Assembly (NCBI GenBank): GCA_025594325.1
Contig: JANHCV010000001.1
Coordinates: 1,302,001-1,366,000 of the forward strand
Direction: 5' to 3'
DNA from: Blastocladiella emersonii ATCC 22665
Lineage: Eukaryota > Blastocladiomycota > Blastocladiomycetes > Blastocladiales > Blastocladiaceae
DNA: 64,000 nt
Shown: piece by piece, positions 12,592 through 24,970 of the stretch
Layout: the number at the start of each line of letters is the position of its first letter
How positions within the stretch are numbered: the first letter of the stretch is position 1
The notes under the pieces: generated by a model
The model's input: only the letters and a program-made list of their open reading frames with translations
What the model was told of the DNA's origin: nothing
The model's database searches: none
Made by a program: the position numbers and the translations under genes

Positions 12592-14679
12592 GTTGGAGAC
12601 TACGCAGATGCGGAGAGCGAGCGAGCGGGGCGAGCAGCGGTCCGTGATCAGTTTCCAGTCGCAGAGCGGTCGGGCGGCGTTTCGGCAGGGGTGGATGGTT
12701 GCGGGTGGTCACCGCGGTCGCCCGGCGTTTCCACACGCCACGCCACAGCCGCGCAGCTCGATTCCGCGGTCCGGCGAACGGACGTGCGGCGTGTTGCACG
12801 CCGAGATGGTCCAGCGTAGGTTCATGGGGTCGATGCGTGGTGCGGGCGAGCGTGGGGACCATCTCGGCGGGGCGTGCGAGCGGATGGACCGTGGTGACCA
12901 CCGGGACGACGGCGAGCCTGCCACCAGCGTTTCGTTCGGTCCACTCGCGGGGGCGCATCGCGGTGAACGTTTGGTTGTCGTGGCGGCGGGGGGCGGCTCA
13001 CCGTCGCCGCCGTCGTCGTCGTCGTCGGTGCATGGGTTACGGGTTTTTCGAGCAGCTGCATGACGCTAACCTTTTTTCCAAGGCAAAGAGGGGGAGCTGC
13101 CCATAAGCTGGGTGCCGCAGGTTGAGGAGTCCAGCGGGCGCTCAGCACTCGTGTGATCGGCTCAGCCACAAAGTGGCGGCGCCCTTCGCGCTGTCTGACG
13201 AACGCGTCTCACTCGCGCCCTGCGGCGGCTGCGTGTCAGGCCGCACACCGCCGAGTCGCTGAGCTTCGCCCTGCCTCATGGAAACGTCGTTGCAAAACTC
13301 TGCCTCGCGCAATGCCGTCCTTCGCCTTTGCTTCGATTGCCTCGACGACGCGTGCGGGCGGCCAGGCGCAGCGACCGCACCTGCGCACGGCCACGACTAG
13401 TCTTCCGTGCCGACGGCTGCCGTCATCGATCCACCGTCTCGCCCCCTTCCACGCTTCCGTCATTGATCCTCCGATGCTGGGCGTCGTGCTGAGCAGCTTC
13501 GGACGATGCGAAGAGAAATCCGGGGCCAATGCGCTCATCTACCGCCAAGTTGGTCTAGAGAATGCCCGCGTTCTCGTTCATCGATCTGGACGCGGAATAG
13601 TACGGCTTCCTTACTGCGGGCGTGCAATTCTTCGACGAGCAGTGAGCACATATGAACGAGCACATAAAGCAGCTGGCGGCGGCCAACGTTTGGCGGGCCG
13701 CTTGGGCTGAGGCAATCAACGCGTGCCGGGCCACTCAGACTGCAACTGAGGCGCGATGAGCAGCGACCAGCAGAAGCGGAGCGGGCGGAACCGACGAGCG
13801 GGATCGCCGACCTGAAGCGTCATTCGATGAGTAGCTGTTGCTGCGCTTGCGTGGGCGCCGATGCGATCAGGTCGCGCGGGCTGCGGAGTTGCCGCGGTAC
13901 ACTTGATGCTGCAGCAGGCCGGCAAGCCCGTGGTCGCGCACCATGTACAGTTGGACGCGGCGCCCGATGAGCCTCTCATCGCTAAAGGAAACACGCTCGG
14001 CGGCTGCATTGCCATCTCGTTACTCGGGAAAACCAAATCTTGATGCGCTCGGCGATTCACGATAATTTTTCAGTGCGTGCCTGCATGACGGCAGTCGCGG
14101 ACACGACGAGCAAAATGCCCTGCGACAACGGGGCCACCATCGCCACAACAGGATCTCGTGTGGCGGTGGCTACGCGCAATCGCGTATCACCGATATCAAG
14201 GCCGACATGCCGCTCAACAGGCGGGCGTATGTAGAGCGTGCCACCATTGATCAACGGCGTGATGGCCAAGATCCGACGCACTTTCGACGCGGCGGGCGGG
14301 ACCGGGTACAGCACCGGCCGGTTCGTGACCGTGTGCGCGCTCTCCACGAGCATGCTTGGTGCGCAGGGAGTGTAGGCGATTGATGCGGTTGTCGTGATCA
14401 TGTATTCACAAACATACGCACCCTAGTTCCTCTGAAAAATGGAAGCGGAGGGAGGTCAGCTCTCGCAGCGTGGGAGTCTACACAGCGGGGCGCGGCCAGG
14501 CCGCCTCGCACGGCTGCGAACAGAACTCCTGCTCGAAGCGGATGTGTAACTAAAATTTAAGGTGGGGTGACTTGCGCCACATTCCTCAGCTGTGGCGCAG
14601 CGCGACCAGCTCCGCTTCCGCGGGGGATTCTGAACGAAATCGCAAAATACATCAACACAACAACAATGACAAGTAGAAA
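12592..14679. other. Gene-poor region between RPS5 and the ABC transporter gene
   Basis: About 2.1 kb without a supported gene. The first 500 bp must include the RPS5 promoter. Around 13561-13750 on the plus strand one frame reads like protein (MPAFSFIDLDAE, YGFLTAGVQFFDEQ, then MNEHIKQLAAANVWRAAWAEAINAC) but is interrupted by stop codons at 13597 and 13639, which suggests a decayed gene. A minus-strand frame at 14401-14057 (114 codons) contains plausible but unrecognised protein sequence. I cannot assign either. Confidence 0.4.
14057..14401 (-). CDS. Hypothetical ORF, doubtful
   Basis: A 114-codon frame starting at an ATG and ending in LVVSATAVMQARTEKLS. It has a moderately hydrophobic C-terminal half and a segment reading ERHVGLDIGDTRLRVATATR that looks protein-like. 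I recognise no family. There is no clear splice pattern linking it to neighbouring frames, and the surrounding 2 kb is gene-poor. It may be part of a decayed gene or chance. Confidence 0.25.
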   Translation of the reverse strand: MITTTASIAYTPCAPSMLVESAHTVTNRPVLYPVPPAASKVRRILAITPLINGGTLYIRPPVERHVGLDIGDTRLRVATATRDPVVAMVAPLSQGILLVVSATAVMQARTEKLS

Positions 14680-17600
14680 TTAGTGGTGGGCGTGCTTGCC
14701 CTTGCCCTTGGCAACCTCGGCGGGCGAGCCAGGCGGCGAGCTCGACGCGGCCGCCGCCCCGTCGCTGTTGCGCTGCTGTTTCTGCCACAGATCGTGGTAG
14801 ATACCGCCCAGGGCGAGGAGCTCCTCGTGGGTACCCATTTCGGCGACTCGGCCGTCGCTTATGCACGCGATTTTGTCCGCAGATGCGATGGTCGACAAGC
14901 GGTGCGCAATGACCATGGTCGTGCGGTTCCGGCTGAGTTCTGCAAAGGCGGTCTGGATCAAACCTTCGGAGGCCGAATCCAACGCCGAAGTCGCCTCATC
15001 CAACAATAGGATGGAAGGGGCCTTGAGGATGGTGCGGGCGATCGCCAGGCGCTGGCGTTCACTAGGCGGTGGGGCAAGAGGCGGTCAGTTGCCGTCAAAC
15101 GACGCGAAAGTCACCCCACGGCGCGCAAGCCACCCGAAATCGCGTACCCTCCACTGACACGAAGACCACGCTCGCCTACGACGGTGTCGTAGCCCTTGGG
15201 GAACGACATGACGCGGTCGTGGATCTGGGCGGCGCGGGCGGCGGCGAACACCTCCTCGTCGGTCGCGTCGGGGCGCGCGTAGCGGATGTTGTACATGACC
15301 GTGTTGTTGAACAGGACCGGGTCCTGCGGGACCACGCCAATGGCCTGGCGCAGCGAGACCTGGGTCACGTCGCGCAGGTCCTGGCCGTCGATGGTGATGC
15401 TGCCGCTGTTGACGTCGTAGAAGCGGAACAGGAGCTTGAGCGTCGTGCTACGATGAGTGGAGATGCGTAAGAGGTGAGTGACCGGGTCCCAAACGCGTCA
15501 GGTTTGCCAAAGACACGTACGACTTGCCGCCGCCCGACTCGCCAACCTAAAGACACGCAACGAGGGTGAGCAAAGGCTCGGTCGGCGCTTCCGGGAGCGC
15601 ACGTACCAGAGCAACCGTCTTGCCAGCGGGGATCGAGAACGACAGACCCTGGAGCGCCGGGTGGTTCTCGCCGTACGAAAAGTGCACATTGTTGAAGTCG
15701 ACGCGACCGCCGGTGACGACGAGCGGCTTGGCCGTGGGCTTGTCGCACACGTCGACCTCCTCGTCGAACAGCTTGAGCATCTTCTCCATGTCTACGCGGA
15801 GCGAGTCGGCCAATGTTAGTCTCGACCGCGACCACCAGTGCGTCTCCATGACGCTCACGTAATACGTGCCGATGGCGTTCTGCTGCAGCACGCGGTACAT
15901 GGTACCGAACCAGTTGAGCGGGCCGTACAGCTGCACAATGTACGTGTAAAACAGCGCAAAGTCGCCAATGGAGAGGTCGCCGTGCACCACGCGGTACGCG
16001 CACAGGATGGAGCCCGCGAGCAGCCCGAGCGAGATGATGACGTTCTGCATGACGTTGAGCAGCTGCAGACTCGCGTTCGACTTGAAGTCGGCGCGGTTGT
16101 AGTCGGCGATGGCCTTGTCGTAGCGCTGGATCTCGAACTGCTCGGCGCCGTAGTACTTCACCGTCTCGAAGTTGAGCAGCGAGTCGACACCGATCTGCGA
16201 GGTGCGGTTGTCGAGCTCGATCATCTCGCGGCGGAACGCCGTGCGCCACTCGGTGATCAGGATCGTGGCGAAGATGTACGAGGCCATGGTCACGATAACG
16301 ATGACGCCTACAAGTGGGCGAAGATAGTGAGGGTAGGATGAGTTCGTGGTCGAGGGGTTGAGTGAGGCGAGGGAGGGGGGAGTGCGGTGATCGCGTACCA
16401 AAGTAGACATCAAACTGCGACGTAAAGTAGATCACGGCCACGGTAATGTCGATGATGACGGGGCTGAGCGTAAAGACGAGCATCTGGAGCAGCGAGACGA
16501 TCGACGAGGTACCGCGGTCGAGGATGCGGAGGACCTCGCCCGTCTTGCGGCTGACGTGCCAGTTGAGTGAGAGCGAGTGCATGTGCGTGAACATGCGGAC
16601 CGAGAGCGTGCGCGTCGTGTACTGGCCGATCGGGAGCCACAGGAACGACTGCAGGTTCGAGAGCATGCCGCTCTGCAGGAAGCGGAACAGCACGAACAGG
16701 AAGATGGACGCGAGCGGGAACTCGCCGCGCGTCAGGCCGTTGATGATGTTCTTGTACTGGATCGGGACCAGGACCACCACGATACTGGAGAGGCAGGCAT
16801 GATGTCAGTTGTATGACCTGAGGTCAGATGAGCGAGCAAGTCGTACCGGCCGGTGAAGAGCGACGCGAAACTGAGCAGGACGAGCAGCTGCAGCCCGAAA
16901 TTGTCGCGGGGCCACAGGAAGGGCAGCAGCTTCTTGAGCTTCTCCGCCGCGGCAGCGAACACGGAGCCGGTCTCGCCAGCAATGGCAGCCGGGCGAGCGG
17001 GCGCGGGGGTCGCCGACTCGACGTCGCCGCGGGTCGTGGGACCACTGCGGGTGAAGGGGTGGATGAAAAATGCGGTGACGACCAGGAGGAGGATCAGGAT
17101 GTAGCGCAGCATCCAGTTGGCAAACATGTACTCGTCGAACGGGTCGATGGCCGAGACTAGAATACGTGGATCGAGAGGTCAGGATCACGGCGGTTGCGAG
17201 CAGTGGACGTCAAGGCGTACCGGCGTTGCTGAGAGCGTTGCTCATCCAGCCCGAGAAGGCGACGCTCTCGACGACGAGGAGGGTGAACCAGAAGCCGGCC
17301 GTCTACGATCGCGTCGTCGAGGTTAGGATTACAGTCTCCACGGAGCAACAGGAGCACGCAGCCGTACCATCCACGAGAAGGTGCCGGTCTTCGTGACCTC
17401 GAGATCGAAGACGTAGCGGTTGAGGGCGAGGGTGAAGAGCAGCGAGAAGGTCCAGATGAACAGCGGGCCGGCCCACACGCCGAGCGAGACGCCGGCGAGG
17501 ATCAGCAGGACGAGGTCGACGACAAGGAGGAACTCGACCGCCGTGCCAAAGGCGCGGAGGCACGAGACGAGGCCGGGGAGGGCCTTGCGGTAGCCCGCGG

Positions 17601-17805
17601 CGGCGTCGCCGGCATCCTCGAGACGGATGTAGCCGAGGGCGGCGATGCTGCGGTACGCCCACGACGCGAAGATGGCGTTGTAGAGCACGAGGGCGAGGGC
17701 CGAGCCCGGGTAGAAGGCACACGGATCGTGAGGCGCATCGCGCAGGAGGCCCGGCGTGCAGATTCCGTTGATGACGGGCGAGTCGCCCGCGCCGAAGAGA
17801 TCCAT
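14680..17805 (-). CDS. ABCB6/HMT1-type half ABC transporter
   Basis: Nine exons: 17805-17368, 17302-17221, 17156-16847, 16784-16399, 16307-15870, 15791-15607, 15546-15521, 15447-15148 and 15061-14680, totalling 848 residues, close to ABCB6 and fission-yeast Hmt1. An N-terminal extra membrane domain (exons 1-3) precedes the six-helix domain (exons 4-5). The nucleotide-binding domain carries Walker A (GESGGGKST), the Q-loop VVPQDPVLF, signature VSGGERQR, Walker [13 protein letters not shown] and switch His in VIAHRLSTI. Known relatives sit in vacuolar or mitochondrial membranes and handle metal-thiol conjugates or porphyrins. Exon 7 is only 26 nt and encodes Walker A. The intron between exons 5 and 6 appears to use a GC donor (see findings); reading through it would add 26 in-frame residues. 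Confidence 0.88.
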
Positions 17806-18082
17806 GGTGAGGCGAGCTTTCGTTTCGACGAGACGAAAGGGAAAAACGACCAAGGGGAGGGAGGATATGGCGTGAGCGAGGGGCGAGGGGTGAGAGTTTC
17901 CGGCGGGCTCGTGCCGTCACAGATCAGTGGGTAAGCGGAACCCGCGGCTGCTTCACCGGCGGCCCTGCCCGACCGTTGCTGACGCTCTCAACTCGTCATG
18001 CTGACGTGATGGATCAACAAAGAACTACGGCTGGGTCTATTCAATTCAGCAATGAGGGAACAGTTGGAGTGGGAGAGTCGGC

Positions 18083-21050
18083 TCACGGCTTGGCGTCGTG
18101 GCACGCCGTATCGCACACGGCCTCGGAGGGGGTCTGCTCAATCAGCTTGCGCAGGGACCCGACAACGTCGTCGAGCGAGACGTGGTCCGTGAGGTCGCGC
18201 TTGGGCGCCGCGACGATCGAGTGGCGGTCGTCCATCTGCAGGTCGACGAGCTCGGCGCAGTAGGCGCCGGGCGAGAAGGAGATGCGGACCGAAAACTCCT
18301 TATCGGCCTCGTTGGCGATGCCGCGGTTGCGCTCGTACAGCTCGAAGGTGATCTGCGTCAGGTAGTCGAGCTCGTCGAGGTTGCCGGCGGGGATCTTCAT
18401 CGGCACGCCGCTGAGGTACACGAGGTTGAGCAGCGTGTGGACGTGCGACTCCTTGGTGAAGTAGAGCCGCGTGCACGCGCCGCGCGGCTGCGCCCGCACC
18501 GCCTCGAGGTCGACGAGGATCTGCCGCAGCAGGCACGACGACGTGAGCAGGCCAATCTCGCGCTTGTCGGCGGGGTCGACGCCGTACTCGCTCGGGCCCA
18601 CGTAGTCGAACAGCAGCTTGGCCTTGCGGAACAGCTCGCGCAGGATGCCCGGGTAGATGAGGACAGGGATCGCCGACGAAAAGGACGAGGGCGTCGACGC
18701 CGCCGACGAGATCTGCGAGCTGAGCGACGAGCTGTACGCGCCGGGCATGGCCGGGGACGGCGCCGCGCTCGACGGCGGGGTGCCCGTGCGCAGGGCCGAC
18801 GGCGGCAGGCCGTACTCGGCCCGCTCGACAAAGATGCGCGACACGAAGGTGCGGTTGTGCAGCGCGTCGTACTTGAGCGAGTCGTACAGGTCCGAGACCT
18901 TGGACAGGTCGAGCTTGGACGAGTCGCAAAACTCCTTGAACAGCTTCTCCCACCGCTCGCGGAACAGCGCGGGCGACTCGCCGCAGCACCAGTCGTCCTG
19001 GATCGCGTCCACGTCGAGCTTGGCAAAGTTGGCGTGCATCATCTCGCGCATCCGGCTCATGGTCGACATGAGGTCGCGGATGAACTCGGACAGGTCGCTG
19101 ACGCCGGGCAGCGTAAGCGCGCGGTGGTCCTGCAGGTCCTTCTTGACGCGCTCCATCTGCTCCTTGGCCGCGTTCGAGTCGTCGAGCATGTCGCGGCGGA
19201 TCTCCATGGACACGGTCGTCGGCTTGCTCGCGGGCGAGTTCTTGCCCGAGCCGCCGCTCCCGCTGCCGCTGCTACCCGACGACGAGGCCGAGGCGGCGGG
19301 CGACGGCGCGGTCAGTGCGTTGAGCGCACTGGAGCTGCCCGTGACGCTCGCGCTGCCGCCGGGCTGTGACGACAGGAACGACTCCATGAAGACCTCGGCC
19401 GTCTGGATGACGCGCTGCTCGCTGGCGCTGTAGACCTTGACGTCCTCGAGCAGCTCGCGGTTGATGAGCAGCAGGTCCTTGCGCAGGGACTCGCCGAGCT
19501 CGTGCGTGTGGTGGCGGCCAGCGTGGGTGAAGCGCCCCCCCCACTTGCAGATGCACTGCAGCTTGTCGAGCGAGCCGTCCGTCTTGTTCCACGACGGCTT
19601 GATCTGGACCTTGGTGTCCTCGTTGCCCTCCTTGGATTTGAGCAGGGCGAGCAGCAGCTCGAGCTTGTCGCGGTCCTCGAGCCCGTCGGCGAGCGCGTCC
19701 TGGGCTGCCTCGGCGACGCGCTGCGCGGCCTCGCGCTTGAAGATGACCTCCTCCTTGCCGCCGCCGAGCAGCTCGACAAAGGGCGCCGACATGAAGTTGA
19801 ACTTCTTCTTGAGCTTGGGCGTGCGGTCGGCGTGGCGGATGACCGAGAAGAAGCCCTTGAGGCGCCACTGGTTCTCGAACGAGATCTCCTTGGTGAGCAT
19901 GAGCGAGCCGCGGTGGCGCTTGGCAGCGTTGAGGAACAGCTTGCGCAGGATGGTGGTGCACTGGTCGTAGTAGTCGTTGTTGTTCTTGACAAACGACCAC
20001 CCGTTCACGTCGATGACGTACGACGAGCCGCCGGCGCGCAGCAGGTCGAAGCCGCAGATGGTCTGGCCGAAGGCGAGCGAGACGCGGCGCGAGTACTCGC
20101 GCTCCTCGGGCGACAGCTGCGTCACGTAGCGCACCTCCTTGCCGTCGTGGTTGCGCTGCACGATGCCGTCGACGACGGGCGACTTGCGCGTCTCGGCGTG
20201 CGCCTGCATCGGGCCCATGGTGTACACCTTGACGTCCTCGGCGTTGTCCACGTCCATGAACTCCTCGTAGATGAACGAGCCCTCGGTGCGGACCTGCCAC
20301 AGGTCGGGGCAGAACTCGCTCGACTTGTTGGCGACCTTGCGGAACAGCTTGCGGCACCCGCCGCCCTGCGACGAGTGGAAGAAGACGTAGATGTTGTGGT
20401 CCTCGCCGCTCACGGGCTTCTCGACGAAAGGCTTGGTGATGGTGACGCCGTCGACGACCAGCGTGTCGTAGTCGACCTGCTCAATCGACTTGGTCAGGCG
20501 GATCATCTTGGGGATGTTGAGGCCGAGGTGGCGCTGCAGCTTGCTGACGAGGTCGGCGTCGAAGCCCGGCTCGCTTCGGTTGACGACGAGGCGGCGCGGC
20601 GTCTTGACGCCAATGTGGTCGAGGACCGTGAGCACGATGCGGCGGTCGAACAGGCCCTTCTGCGTCACGAGGTCGTTGACGAGGTACGGGCGGCGGAGCG
20701 CGACGTAGTCGATGGCCTTGTCGAGCGGGAACCCAGTCGAGAAGAAGGAGATGAGGAAGTTGCACGCGGGCCACTCGGTGATGTCCTCGTCGAGAATCAT
20801 CTTGTCGCCAAAAATCTGCACCTCAAAGTGGCCGGTGGCAACGAGGCGGTTCTACATGCGTGATTGCGAGCGGGTCAGGGCATGCGCTACCGCGGCCAAT
20901 CCGAGCATGAATTCGTACGAGAATGTTGCGCATGGGCTTGGAGCGACTCTTGGCGTCCATGGCGCAGACGCCGATGACGTACTTGCCCTCGCGCATCGGG
21001 ATCTGGCGCCGCGCCGGCGACGACGGCGGCGAGGAGAGGCCGCTCGACAT
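18083..21050 (-). CDS. VIP1: Vip1/PPIP5K inositol hexakisphosphate kinase
   Basis: Two exons, 21050-20919 and 20851-18083, give 966 residues. The first exon encodes MSSGLSSPPSSPARRQ and the conserved YVIGVCAMDAKSRSKPMRNIL. The ATP-grasp kinase domain follows, with LRRPYLVNDL, FVEKPVSGEDHNIYVFF and GFDLLRAG stretches. The histidine acid phosphatase domain begins at VIRHADRTPKLKKKF (minus strand near 19830). A Ser/Gly-rich insert is encoded about 19220-19380. The protein makes 1-InsP7/InsP8 from inositol phosphates; its phosphatase domain removes the same phosphate. The C-terminal tail after SLDDVVGSLRKLIEQTP is short. Some fungal and animal members are longer, but the core is complete. Confidence 0.95.
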
Positions 21051-21340
21051 GGTTGGTTCGCGGGCTCGAGAGGGGCTAGAGATGGCCCGGTGGCGTCAGC
21101 TCATGCGCTAGCGATGATCCGTCTCGTTGCTGTGAGTGCATACATGTGTGTTTCGTGGTGGTGAGGAGAGCAGAGAGCTCGCGGCAGGGATCCGAGTTCG
21201 AGGAACCCGCCGTTCGAGAACGAGAACGAGAAGGGAGTGGCACCTCGCTCACATGCGCCGCAATTGGGCTGCCGATCGTAAGCTGTCTCCGGCTTGGAGA
21301 CGTTGTACTCTCCTTCTCTCGTGCCGTCCTACCAACTGCC

Positions 21341-23380
21341 ATGTATCCTGCCCGTATCAAATCAACAGCCGCTGCACTGCGCCGGGGTCTGCCGAACCTC
21401 GGCCGCTCGGTGGCGGCGCGCCGTGCGGGACTGGCGACCGAGTCCGCGCCGGCCCCGATCGCCTCCAAGGCCGCATCGCTGCCGCCGGCAGACGCCGAGG
21501 CCAAGACCGCTGCCTCGCGCAAGCTCGTGTTTGACAACAAGCGCACATTCCGCGATTTCATGGAGACGCAGGCCAAGGGTGCGCTGGACAAGGTTGATCC
21601 TGCAGACTTGCGCGCCAACTCGGTCCCGTACCTCGCCCGGCCCGACGGCAAGCAGCGCACCTTCTACGTCGAGGTGTATGGCTGCCAGATGAACAACAAC
21701 GACACGGAGATTCTCAACGCCATCTTGCACGACTCGGGGTTCCGCCGGACGCGCACGCTCGAGGAGGCGGATATCGTGTTCTTGATGACGGTTTGTTGCG
21801 GTCATTACTGCTCCTCCATGTCTATACTGACAGACCAGGCGGTGTAGTGTGCCATCCGTGACGGGGCTGAACAGAAGATCTGGTCCCGCCTCGCCCAGCT
21901 CAAGGCGATGCGGACCAAGCACGGCATTGCCCCGCAGATCGGCGTTCTTGGGTGCATGGCCGAGCGTCTGCGCGAGAAGCTGCTCGAGCAGGACAAGCTC
22001 GTCGACGTGGTGTGCGGGCCTGACGCTTACCGCTCGCTCCCCGCCCTGCTCGCGCTCGCCGAGGACAACCAGCAGGTCGCCAACGTCATGCTCTCGGCGG
22101 ACGAGACTTACGCCGACATTATGGTACGTTTCGCGTGTACTCCACCTCGGGATTCGCTCTCGGCTAACCCGCGATGCTCCGTAGCCGCTGCGCCTCGACC
22201 CTGACCAGATCTCGGCCCACCTGTCCATCATGCGCGGGTGCAACAACATGTGCGCGTTCTGCATCGTGCCCTTCACGCGCGGGACCGAACGCAGTCGGCC
22301 AATCCAGTCGATTGTCGATGAGGTGAGACGACTGAGCGAGCAAGGCATTCGCGAGGGTACGTCACTTGACGTAGGTCGCTCAAACCTCGTGCTTACATCC
22401 ACCCTCGCGTCAACTAGTCACACTGCTCGGCCAGAACGTCAACAGCTACCGGGACTCGAGTGCACCAACCGAAGGCGTCGGCGCCTCGCTCGCGCCCGGG
22501 TTCAAGACCATCTACAAGCGCAAGGAGGGCGGCATGCGGTTCGCCGAGCTGCTCGACCGTGTGGCCGACGTCGACCCGGAGATGCGCATCCGCTTCACGT
22601 CGCCGCACCCCAAGGACTTTCCCGACGACCTACTCCACGTCATCCGGAGCAAGCACAACATCTGCAACCAGATCCACATGCCCGCGCAGAGCGGCAGCAC
22701 GACGATGCTCGAGCGCATGCGCCGCGGTACGCTTCGCTGACGCACCCGCAACCCGTCGACTCGCCCGGCTCACATTTTCGAGGCGACATGTAGGCTACTC
22801 GCGGGAGGCGTTCCTGAGCCTCGTCGACCGGATGCGCAGCATCATCCCGAACGTGGCCATCAGCACCGACATCATCGCCGGGTTCTGCGGCGAGACGGAC
22901 GCCGAGCACCAGGACACGGTGTCGCTGATGCGCACGGTGCAGTTCGACCAGGCCTTCATGTTCGCGTACAGCATGCGCGAGAAGACGCACGCACACCGCC
23001 GCTACGTCGACGACGTGCCCGCCGACGTCAAGCAGCGCCGCCTCGCCGAGATCATCACGGCGCACTTTGACTCGGCCAAGGCCAAGCACTCGCGCGAGTT
23101 TGTTGAGGGCCGCGCCCGCGCGCTCGTTCTCGTCGAGGGCCTCTCGCGCCGCGGCAACGCCGACCCGACGGCCGCGACGCAGCAGTGGGTTGGCCGCGCC
23201 GACAACAACCTGCGCGTTCACTTTGACCTGCCCGCCGACTCGCCCCTCGCAGCCTCGCTCAAGGGCAAGTACGTCGCCGTCAACGTGAACAAGGCCACGG
23301 GCGCGTCCATGTCTGGCGACTTTGCGGGCGTCACGACGATCCGCGAGTTTTACACGGGCTCTCCGAGCCTGATCCATTGA
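21341..23380 (+). CDS. CDK5RAP1: CDK5RAP1-like tRNA methylthiotransferase
   Basis: Five exons: 21341-21790, 21848-22123, 22185-22356, 22418-22726 and 22794-23380, giving 597 residues. The MiaB/CDK5RAP1 N-terminal domain supplies three cluster cysteines ([19 protein letters not shown] across the first junction, [10 protein letters not shown]). The radical-SAM motif is [20 protein letters not shown] domain ends the protein (near [11 protein letters not shown]). The N-terminus is Arg/Ala-rich ([17 protein letters not shown]) and looks like a mitochondrial presequence. Relatives add the 2-methylthio group to i6A37 of tRNAs. Some family members instead act on nuclear RNA, but the presequence supports mitochondria. 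Confidence 0.93.
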
Positions 23381-23740
23381 TTTCCACGTAACCAACCTAG
23401 ATATATCTTGTTAGCCTCCCATCTGGGCGAACATCAGGGAGGGAGGTGAGGAACGCGTCGACCCGTCAGGCCCATCGCGGTGGCGGCCAGAGTCACGCCG
23501 GCGTCCTCGTCACCTCGCCGGCCGACGCGCTCGTCATTTCGGGCCACCGCGTCGCGCTCGCCGACGAACGAGTCGACCCCGAAGCCCGTGCACCCCCGCC
23601 GTGGCACCACACGTACTGCAACGTATCGCAACGTCATCAACCGCCCGAGCCGCGCGACCCCCTGCAACGCGCCGCGCATTCGTCCACATCGACCCCGCGC
23701 TTGATCGCTCGACCCAACGCATCACGCTCGAATCACCACC
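23381..23740. promoter_or_regulatory. Intergenic region upstream of RPN10
   Basis: 360 bp between tandem plus-strand genes. It includes a polypurine stretch near 23435-23455. A GGTGGCGGCC sequence near 23480 resembles but does not match the yeast proteasome control element. No supported gene. Confidence 0.4.
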
Positions 23741-24970
23741 ATGGGCGCCCTCGAAGCGACCGTCCTCGTGTATGTCGTCCTCGGACGCACTGCAGCTCCC
23801 GCTCGAACGAGGCTGACGTGGGGGCCACCCGCACGCCAACCACTCGTCTAGCATCGACAACTCGGAGTGGATGCGGAATGGCGACTACACGCCGTCCCGC
23901 TCGCAGGCGCAGGCCGACGCCGTGAACCTGCTGTTCAACGCCAAGACGCAGAGCAACCCCGAGAACACGGTGGGTCTCCTGTCGACGGCCGGCAAGGCGT
24001 ACGTCGTCGCTCGCTCGCTCGCTGCCCCCCTACGAGCATCCCGCTGACCCACGACACCCGCCGATCGCGTAGCCCCGAGGTGCTCGTGACCCTGACCAAC
24101 GACATTGGCAAGATCCTGTCGGCCATGCACCGCGTCAAGATCGGCGGCACCGCCAACCTCAGCACGGGGATCCAGATCGCGCAGCTCGTGCTCAAGCACC
24201 GCCAGAACAAGAACCAGCGCCAGCGCGTCATCGTGTTTGTCGGGTCGCCCGTGGCCGAGGACGTCAAGGACCTGGTGCGCCTCGGCAAGAAGCTCAAGAA
24301 GAACAACATCGCCATTGACGTGGTCAACTTTGGCGAGGACCAGGCCAACACGGCCAAGCTCGAGGCCTTCATCGAGGCCGTCAACTCGGCCGACAACTCG
24401 CACCTCGCCACCATCCCGCCCGGCCCGCACATTCTCAGCGACCAGCTCCTGTCGACGCCCATCCTGGCCGGCGAGGACGGCGTCCCCGCGGGGCTCGGCG
24501 GCGGCTTCGAGTTTGGCGTCGACCCCAGCCTCGACCCCGAGCTCGCCATGGCCCTGCGCATCTCGCTCGAGGAGGAGCGCGCGCGCCAGGAGGCCGAGGC
24601 CCGCAACAACGGCGGCGGCGCCGCTGCTGCTGCCCCGACCTCGGCCGCACCAGCGGGTGGCGATGCCATGGCCGTGGACGAGGACGCGGCGCTCGCGCAG
24701 GCCCTCGCCATGTCGCGCGGCGCGGCCCCCGGCGGCGCCGGCGGGTTCGCCGAGATGTCCGAGGAGGACATGCTGCAGCAGGCGCTCCTCATGTCCATGG
24801 CCGACGCCCAGGGCGCGCCGTCCCCGTCGGCCGCGGCGCCCAGCAGCGCAGCACCAGCCGACGACGACGCGGTCATGCAGGACATTCTCGGGACCCTCCC
24901 CGGCGTCGACCCCAACGACCCGCGAATCAAGGATGCCCTCAACAAGGACAAGAAGGACGGCAACCAGTGA
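23741..24970 (+). CDS. RPN10: 26S proteasome ubiquitin receptor Rpn10/PSMD4
   Basis: Three exons, 23741-23769, 23852-23998 and 24073-24970, give 357 residues. The first exon is just 29 nt and encodes MGALEATVLV; the reading continues IDNSEWMRNGDYTPSR, the start of the Rpn10 VWA domain. The VWA domain ends near DQLLSTPI. Ubiquitin-interacting motifs follow: one clear (DPELAMALRISLEEERAR) and two more Ala/Met-rich ones (DEDAALAQALAMS and EEDMLQQALLMSMADA). Yeast Rpn10 has one UIM and human PSMD4 two, so three would be high. The protein recognises polyubiquitin on the proteasome lid-base interface. The donor of intron 1 is GTATGT. Confidence 0.95.

Noticed and set aside
13541-13612. tRNA-like stretch containing AGTTGGTCTAGAG
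   Set aside because: It resembles an A box but has no B box or cloverleaf-compatible stems at the right distance.
18098-20863. Long plus-strand frames opposite VIP1 (423 and 453 codons)
   Set aside because: GC-rich third-position bias makes the antisense frame open; the minus strand encodes the recognisable kinase and phosphatase domains.
23470-23500. Proteasome-associated control element upstream of RPN10
   Set aside because: The sequence GGTGGCGGCC only partly matches GGTGGCAAA and lies in GC-rich sequence where such matches are expected by chance.
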